Positions 59,780 through 64,000 of a DNA stretch of 64,000 nt are shown here, one piece after another. The DNA is from Pseudomonadota bacterium. Lineage in GTDB: Bacteria; Myxococcota_A; UBA796; UBA9615. The stretch covers positions 124,001-188,000 of the forward strand of contig JAAESI010000030.1 of assembly GCA_024229515.1 (NCBI GenBank). The letters are read 5' to 3'. Below the pieces are notes generated by a model. That model made no database searches, was not told the DNA's origin, and was given only the letters and a program-made list of their open reading frames with translations. Made by a program: the position numbers and the translations under genes. Every line of letters begins with the position of its first letter. Within the stretch, counting starts at the first letter, position 1.

Positions 59780-60310
59780 ATGACCCGCAACTTCTCCTCC
59801 TTCGCTTCCACCGCCCTCCTCCTCGTCGTCGCCACCGCCTGCGGCACGGTCCTCGGCCCCGACGCTGGCTGGCGCGAGCTGAACGGTTCGGTCTCAATCG
59901 ACCTGGACCTGACGGAGATCGACCCCGAGGGCGAGAGCAGCTACGGCCTGGGGTACGACGAGGCCGGCTCCATCGGAACCTCCATCCGGGATGACGGGAC
60001 CGTCCACATCGGCGGCCAGACCTTCTGGGGGACCATGGTCACCTTCGACCTGGAGGGCGGCATCCCCGGCGACGATGGGGTCTCGGCCAGCCGCGAGGTG
60101 TACTTCACCTACGCCACCGACGCGCTCGAGTTCACGCTCGAAGGCACCGACGAGTGCACGATCGAGCTGGAGGACCGGAACGCCCTCAGCGGCCGCTTCG
60201 ACTGCGACAACGTGCTCGTGACCTCGCGCAGCAACCTGCTCGTCCCCAAGACGGTGTCGTTCGGGAGCAGCTGGAGCGGGTCGATTCAGACCGTCGCGTA
60301 CGACGAATAG
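59780..60310 (+). CDS. Small lipoprotein of unknown function
   Basis: 176 residues with a lipobox signal peptide (STALLLVVATAC). The mature part is beta-rich and Gly/Asp/Ser-rich (VSIDLDLTEIDPEGESSYGL, GQTFWGTMVTFDLEGG) with a Cys pair near residues 125 and 140. No family recognised. The start region is folded in a hairpin that covers the Shine-Dalgarno. A strong terminator follows. Confidence 0.72.
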   Translation: MTRNFSSFASTALLLVVATACGTVLGPDAGWRELNGSVSIDLDLTEIDPEGESSYGLGYDEAGSIGTSIRDDGTVHIGGQTFWGTMVTFDLEGGIPGDDGVSASREVYFTYATDALEFTLEGTDECTIELEDRNALSGRFDCDNVLVTSRSNLLVPKTVSFGSSWSGSIQTVAYDE

Positions 60311-60332
60311 ACGACGTGGAGGTCGATCGGAT

Positions 60333-60361
60333 GCGGGGCCCTCCGATGGGGAGGGCCCCGC
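60333..60361. terminator. Bidirectional terminator hairpin
   Basis: A 12-base perfect GC stem (GCGGGGCCCTCC with GGAGGGCCCCGC) around a five-base loop lies between convergent genes, 22 bases after one stop and 5 bases from the other. No T run, but it would serve both strands. Confidence 0.72.
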
Positions 60362-60365
60362 CGAG

Positions 60366-61037
60366 CTAGTTGCTCTTGACCGGTCGGAACGGGCTCAGGA
60401 ACGCCGCGAGCGCTCCGCTGTTCCGGGTCTGAATCCAGACGCGACCGCGCCCGGAGAACTCGCAGACGAGTCCTTCACCGCTGAAGAGCAGGCTCTTGAG
60501 CCCGCCGACCTTCTTGATGTCGAACTCGACCGTGTTGTCGAACGCCACGATGTGACCGGTGTCGACGATGTACTCACCGTCGATGTCGATCTGGTGGATC
60601 GCTCCGTAGCTGCTCAGCCACAGGTCGCCCGTGCCGATCGCCTGGAGCAGGAACGCTCCTTCACCGCTCAGGAACGTCTTCTTGAGCCCCTGGAACTTGG
60701 TGTCGATGGTGATGTCCGGGGTGGAGCAGAGGTAGCTGCCCCGCTGGACCATCACGGTCGTGTCGTTCATCGGCAGGTGGAGGATGTCGCCGGGGGAAGC
60801 GGGGGCGACGTCGAGGCGCTGCTCCTCCTTCTCCGCGGTGTACGTGTTCATGAACACCGACTCGCCGCCGACCGCACGCTTGAGGGCGCCCATGACGCCC
60901 CCCTTCATGTTGGTCTGGAGGTCCAGATCGGTGGACATCGACATCATCGCGCCGGCTTCGGTCACGATCTGATCGCCCTTGTCCATGAAGACATGGAGGG
61001 AAGCGAAGTCGGGCTTGTTGTGGATTTCGTGCCTCAT
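60366..61037 (-). CDS. AIM24/TIGR00266 family protein, paralogue 3
   Basis: 223 residues, cytoplasmic, no signal peptide. Typical features of the family: VTEAGAMMSMSTDLDLQTNM near the N-terminus, GESVFMNTYTAE, GDILHLPM, a central SGEGAFLLQAIGTGDLWLSS and C-terminal VDTGHIVAFDNTVEFDIKKV with SGEGLVCEFSGRGRVWIQTR. Two trp-RNA-binding-attenuator-like beta lobes are expected. It is the last of three tandem genes, 12 bases after its neighbour. The biochemical role of bacterial AIM24 proteins is unclear. Confidence 0.9.
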   Translation of the reverse strand: MRHEIHNKPDFASLHVFMDKGDQIVTEAGAMMSMSTDLDLQTNMKGGVMGALKRAVGGESVFMNTYTAEKEEQRLDVAPASPGDILHLPMNDTTVMVQRGSYLCSTPDITIDTKFQGLKKTFLSGEGAFLLQAIGTGDLWLSSYGAIHQIDIDGEYIVDTGHIVAFDNTVEFDIKKVGGLKSLLFSGEGLVCEFSGRGRVWIQTRNSGALAAFLSPFRPVKSN

Positions 61038-61049
61038 AGCCTGACTCCT

Positions 61050-61736
61050 TTACCGCGGGGGCAGCTTGGGACCGACCTCCTGGCCGAATCCACGGGGGTT
61101 GCGCGTCTGAATCCAGAGCCGGCCGGAGCCGCTGAAGGTGCAGACCAGTCCTTCCCCGCCAAAGATGAAGTTCTTCCAGCCGCCGCCGAACTTGTTCACC
61201 GTGAAGTTCAGGCTGTCGTCGAACGCGACGATGTGCCCGGTGTCCACGATGTACTTGCCCTCGACCGCGATCTCCTTGATGCCGCCGAAGCTGTTGAAGA
61301 TCAGCGGGCCGGTGCCCGTGGCCTTCAACATGATCAGGCCTTCGCCGCCGAAGAAGGTCTTGGCCCCGCCCCACTTGCTGTCGACCTCGACGCCGGTGCC
61401 GGACGCCATGAAGGCGGTCGACTGAAGCATCAGGGTGGACTGGTTGAGCTCTTCGACCATCACGTCGCCCTGGAAGGTCGGCGCGAACATCACGTGACCG
61501 GGAGCGTCGTTGGCGGTGAACCGGTTCAGGAAGAAGGACTCGCCCGCGACCATGCGCTTGAGGCCCTTCATCAGCCCCTTGAGCTTGCCTTCGCCCTTCT
61601 TGCCGGCGCTGGTCTCCATGGTGACGTGCTTGTTCATGCTGACCATGGCGCCGCCTTCGGCGACGACGGTCTCCCCGGCGACCAGGTCGACCTGGGCCAT
61701 CGCGTAGGAGGGACGGTGGTGAATTGAGATTTCCAT
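61050..61736 (-). CDS. AIM24/TIGR00266 family protein, paralogue 2
   Basis: 228 residues. It shares the same landmarks as its neighbours: VVAEGGAMVSMNKHVTMETS, GESFFLNRFTAND, GDVMVEELNQ, GGEGLIMLKATGTGPLIFNS, and VDTGHIVAFDDSLNFTVNKF followed by WIQTRNPRGF. It is the closest of the three to the third paralogue. AAAGGAGG lies just before the ATG, so it is separately well translated. Function not known beyond membership. Confidence 0.9.
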   Translation of the reverse strand: MEISIHHRPSYAMAQVDLVAGETVVAEGGAMVSMNKHVTMETSAGKKGEGKLKGLMKGLKRMVAGESFFLNRFTANDAPGHVMFAPTFQGDVMVEELNQSTLMLQSTAFMASGTGVEVDSKWGGAKTFFGGEGLIMLKATGTGPLIFNSFGGIKEIAVEGKYIVDTGHIVAFDDSLNFTVNKFGGGWKNFIFGGEGLVCTFSGSGRLWIQTRNPRGFGQEVGPKLPPR

Positions 61737-61751
61737 GTCAGTTCCTCCTTT

Positions 61752-62471
61752 CTAGGGAAGTTCGGGGGTGATCCAGGAGACGAGGCTCCCGAGGTTGCGG
61801 GTCTGCAGCCAGAGCGTGCCCTTGCCTTCGAACTCCAGCACGATGCCTTCGCCCGAGAGCAGGGTCGCCTTCCAGTTGCCGGCCTTGCGGACGGAGTACT
61901 CGAAGTCTCCCTCCCAGCCGACGAGGTGGCCGGTGTCGACGACGTACTTGCCGTCGACGGCGATCTCTTCGATGGCGCCGTAGCTGTTGAACAGCAGCTG
62001 GCCACCGTCGGAGTCCTCGTCGTCTTCGTCGACGCCGCACTCCATGAAGAAGGCGCCTTCGCCGCCGAAGAGCATGCGGAAGCCGCCCCAGACGAGGCTG
62101 ATTTCGACGTCCGGCGTGGCCGCGAGGTACGCGGAAGCCTGCAAGGTGATGGAGCGGCCCTTGGGCATATCGAGGTGAACGACGTCACCCACCATGCCGG
62201 GGGCGATCATCAGCTCCTGCCCGTCCCGGTCCGCCTCGTAGGTGTTGACGAACATCGTCTCACCGGCGAGGAACTTACGAACGAGACCGACAAAGCCGGC
62301 GACGAGGAGGCCGACGCAGCCGCCGTCTCCCGTTCCGTTGAAGCCTACGTCTACTTCCAAATCCTGCGACATGGCGACCATCGCACCGGACTCGGTGACG
62401 AATTCTTCACCCTTGTCGAGGGTCACTACAGCCATCCCGTAGGACGGCTTGGACTCGACCGAAATCTGCAT
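61752..62471 (-). CDS. AIM24/TIGR00266 family protein, paralogue 1
   Basis: 239 residues from ATG 62471, with GGAGG seven bases upstream; six further codons to 62489 are open but lack a site. Landmarks are VTESGAMVAMSQDLEVDVGF, GETMFVNTYEADRDGQ, GDVVHLDMPKGR, FGGEGAFFMECGVDED and VDTGHLVGWEGDFEYSVRKA. An acidic insert (DEDDEDSDGG) distinguishes it from the other two, and the glycine-rich segment near residue 50 (GTGDGGCVGLLVAGFVGLV) is longer and hydrophobic, possibly membrane-contacting. First gene of the operon. Confidence 0.9.
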   Translation of the reverse strand: MQISVESKPSYGMAVVTLDKGEEFVTESGAMVAMSQDLEVDVGFNGTGDGGCVGLLVAGFVGLVRKFLAGETMFVNTYEADRDGQELMIAPGMVGDVVHLDMPKGRSITLQASAYLAATPDVEISLVWGGFRMLFGGEGAFFMECGVDEDDEDSDGGQLLFNSYGAIEEIAVDGKYVVDTGHLVGWEGDFEYSVRKAGNWKATLLSGEGIVLEFEGKGTLWLQTRNLGSLVSWITPELP

Positions 62472-62504
62472 GAATCCTCCTCCCCGCACGCGCGAGAAGG
62501 CGAG

Positions 62505-62510
62505 ACTTTA
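62505..62510 (-). promoter_or_regulatory. -10 hexamer TAAAGT for AIM24 operon
   Basis: TAAAGT on the minus strand, 33 bases before the first AIM24 start, leaves a leader holding GGAGG. No clear -35. Confidence 0.45.
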
Positions 62511-62556
62511 CCAACTTGGGCAGACCGGGGTCGGGAGACGCCCGGTGGGTCGTCGG

Positions 62557-64000
62557 CTAGATGCAGCTCATCGTGATGAGGTAGTCGCCGGAGTCGCCGT
62601 CGTAGCCATCGACCACGACGTAGTACGTCTCGCCCGCGAGCACCGAGAGGGTGACCTGCTCGTCGAGGCTGAAGTCGATGGACGACTCGAGGCACTCGGC
62701 CGGGTCGCAGCCGCCACCGGAGTCCGCGCCGAGCACGAACAGGTCCAGGTCGTTGCTGTTGTCGTCGATGTCCAGGTCGATGGTGACGTCGCCGTCGGCC
62801 GCGGCCGTGAACACGTAGACGTACTCGGGGCCCGTCTCGGTCGTCGCGCCGCAGCCGGCGGCGGTGTAGTCCTCCCAGGTGTTGCTCCCGAAGGCGGTGG
62901 ACCAGTCGTCCGAGGAGGAGACGCAGTTCAGGTTGAAGTCGTCGCTGCACTCGGGGCAGTCGACGCTCAGCGTGAAGTCGGACGTGTTGCCGGAGAAGCC
63001 GTCGACCACGACGTAGTACGTCGACTCGTTGCTCAGGCTGATCGTGATGGACTCGTCGTTGCTGCCGGCTTCGCGCGAGTCGTCGAGGCACGAATCGGTG
63101 TTGCAGTTGCCGTTGTCGCCAGCGTCGACCACGAACAGGTCGATGTCCGCGCTCAGGCCCGTCAGGTCGAACGTGTAGTCACCGCTGATGGTCGGGCTGA
63201 ACTCGTAGAAGAGCTCCGGTCCGTCGTTGGTGCCGGCGGTGCAGCCGGTCCAGACGTCGACGTCCGAGCTGCCCGTGCTGTTGTTGCCCGTCACCGACGA
63301 GGCGACGCAGTCCAGCGTGTCCTCGACCAGCGTGTCGTCGCCGCAGTAGTTGCAGGTGACGCTGATGTCGTAGTCGCTGGTGTTGCCGGCGAAGCCGTCG
63401 ACGACGAAGTAGTACTCCGCGCCGGCGGTGGCGGTGAAGACGATCGACTCGTCGCTGCTGCCGCCCGCGGTGCTGTCGTCCAGGCAGGCGCTGGGGTCGC
63501 AGTCGCCGCCGGTGGCGTCCAGCAGGAAGAGGTCGACGTCGGCGCTGAGGCCGGTCAGGTCGACCCGGTACTCGCCGTCCGAGCCGGCGGTGAAGCCGTA
63601 GACGAACTCCGGGGCGGCCGAGTAGTCCAGCGTGTTGCAGCTGTAGTCACCGTTGAGGGCGGTCGACCCGGCGCTGCCGTTGTTGTAGCTGTCGGTGTTG
63701 CTGCTGCAGTCGAGCGCGAAGCCCTCCGAGCAGGTGGGGCAGTCGACCGTGATCGTGTAGTCGGAGACGGCCGCGTTGAAGCCATCGACCACGAAGTAGT
63801 ACGTCGTGCCGTTGACCGCGGTGAACGTGACCGACTCGTCGCTGACGGTCGTCCCGGACGCGATGCAGCTGTCGGGGTCGCACTCGTTCTCGAGGATGAA
63901 GAGGTCGAGGTCGTCGGTCATGCCCGTCAGGGAGACGGTGAGGTCGCCGTCGAACGCCGCGAGGAAGCTGTACGCGTACTCGGCGCCGGTCTCGGACAGG
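62557..64000 (-). CDS. Secreted protein with tandem PPC-type repeats, 3' part
   Basis: The frame is open to the end of the window, so the N-terminus lies beyond 64000; about 480 residues are visible. Four units of about 130 residues (period near 390 bases, breaks near 62965, 63355 and 63745) each carry a DLDLF/DVDLF strand, a Cys-containing loop (CDPSACLDDS), a YYFVVDGF strand and a closing SDYTITVDC-type strand. This is the pre-peptidase C-terminal (PPC) fold in tandem. Conserved Cys pairs suggest disulfides outside the cytoplasm. Probably a surface protein or the repeat tail of an exported enzyme. Confidence 0.85.
   Translation of the reverse strand, partial: LSETGAEYAYSFLAAFDGDLTVSLTGMTDDLDLFILENECDPDSCIASGTTVSDESVTFTAVNGTTYYFVVDGFNAAVSDYTITVDCPTCSEGFALDCSSNTDSYNNGSAGSTALNGDYSCNTLDYSAAPEFVYGFTAGSDGEYRVDLTGLSADVDLFLLDATGGDCDPSACLDDSTAGGSSDESIVFTATAGAEYYFVVDGFAGNTSDYDISVTCNYCGDDTLVEDTLDCVASSVTGNNSTGSSDVDVWTGCTAGTNDGPELFYEFSPTISGDYTFDLTGLSADIDLFVVDAGDNGNCNTDSCLDDSREAGSNDESITISLSNESTYYVVVDGFSGNTSDFTLSVDCPECSDDFNLNCVSSSDDWSTAFGSNTWEDYTAAGCGATTETGPEYVYVFTAAADGDVTIDLDIDDNSNDLDLFVLGADSGGGCDPAECLESSIDFSLDEQVTLSVLAGETYYVVVDGYDGDSGDYLITMSCI

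Noticed and set aside
1..64000. tRNA, rRNA, riboswitch, insertion sequence or phage genes
   Set aside because: Searched by eye on both strands; no cloverleaf, rRNA motif, transposase or integrase, and no terminal inverted repeats were seen.

Overview
The window is very GC-rich DNA (roughly 70% by eye) from a Gram-negative bacterium, most likely a member of the Myxococcota or a related deltaproteobacterial lineage. Pointers are a MYXO-CTERM-like tail on a subtilisin-family protease, Hanks-type Ser/Thr kinases with PEGA and SUMF1 domains, many lipoproteins with a Cys lipobox and acidic or proline-rich linkers, an Asp-rich tandem repeat lipoprotein, OmpA/TSP3 and PPC-repeat secreted proteins, and an ECF sigma/FecR-like pair. 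No rRNA, tRNA, CRISPR array, insertion sequence or phage gene was recognised.

Layout. 1-6.9 kb: 3' end of priA, a degenerate receiver protein, gshB with a coupled TPR protein on the minus strand, then a four-gene envelope operon (EF-hand secreted protein, DUF4398-like lipoprotein, OmpA/TSP3 lipoprotein, repeat protein with a charged tail). 7-14.6 kb: a 961-residue LamG lipoprotein, a sugar-nucleotide epimerase, and an ECF sigma / FecR-like / outer-membrane protein unit beside a divergent lipoprotein. 14.7-23.8 kb: preT-preA (reductive pyrimidine catabolism), a split PAP2 phosphatase, an acidic secreted protein, an aldehyde dehydrogenase, a Phd/VapC toxin-antitoxin pair, a Cys-rich exported protein and an NCS1 nucleobase transporter. 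23.9-30.4 kb: AddB-AddA recombination nuclease. 30.4-35 kb: a broken Ser/Thr kinase gene, a transhydrogenase-like flavoprotein, a membrane protein and an Asp-repeat lipoprotein. 35-40.3 kb: a defence cassette of C5-cytosine methyltransferase, McrB-like AAA+ protein, DUF2357/PD-(D/E)XK nuclease and a frameshifted Vsr endonuclease. 40.3-46.5 kb: a membrane protein, a zinc-ribbon membrane protein and three leucine/isovalerate catabolic genes (hydratase, HMG-CoA lyase, biotin carboxylase). 46.5-55 kb: hybrid histidine kinase, two overlapping Ser/Thr kinases, an M48 metalloprotease with TPRs. 55-64 kb: a subtilase coupled to a secreted protein, two lipoproteins, three tandem AIM24 paralogues and the 3' end of a PPC-repeat protein.

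Gene organisation is tight. Start and stop codons overlap by 1 or 4 bases (GTGA, ATGA, TGATG) in at least fourteen gene pairs. Many first genes have no Shine-Dalgarno sequence but carry a TAnnnT hexamer 6 to 8 bases before the start codon, which suggests frequent leaderless transcription. Three loci (kinase 30444-32184, PAP2 17462-18189, vsr 39774-40323) carry reading-frame lesions. Two of these fit single-base losses in short homopolymers, so sequencing error must be separated from real decay.

The most promising system is the 35.0-40.3 kb cassette. The envelope operon at 4.2-6.9 kb, the leaderless promoter pattern and the hairpin covering the ribosome-binding site at 59742-59778 also deserve attention.
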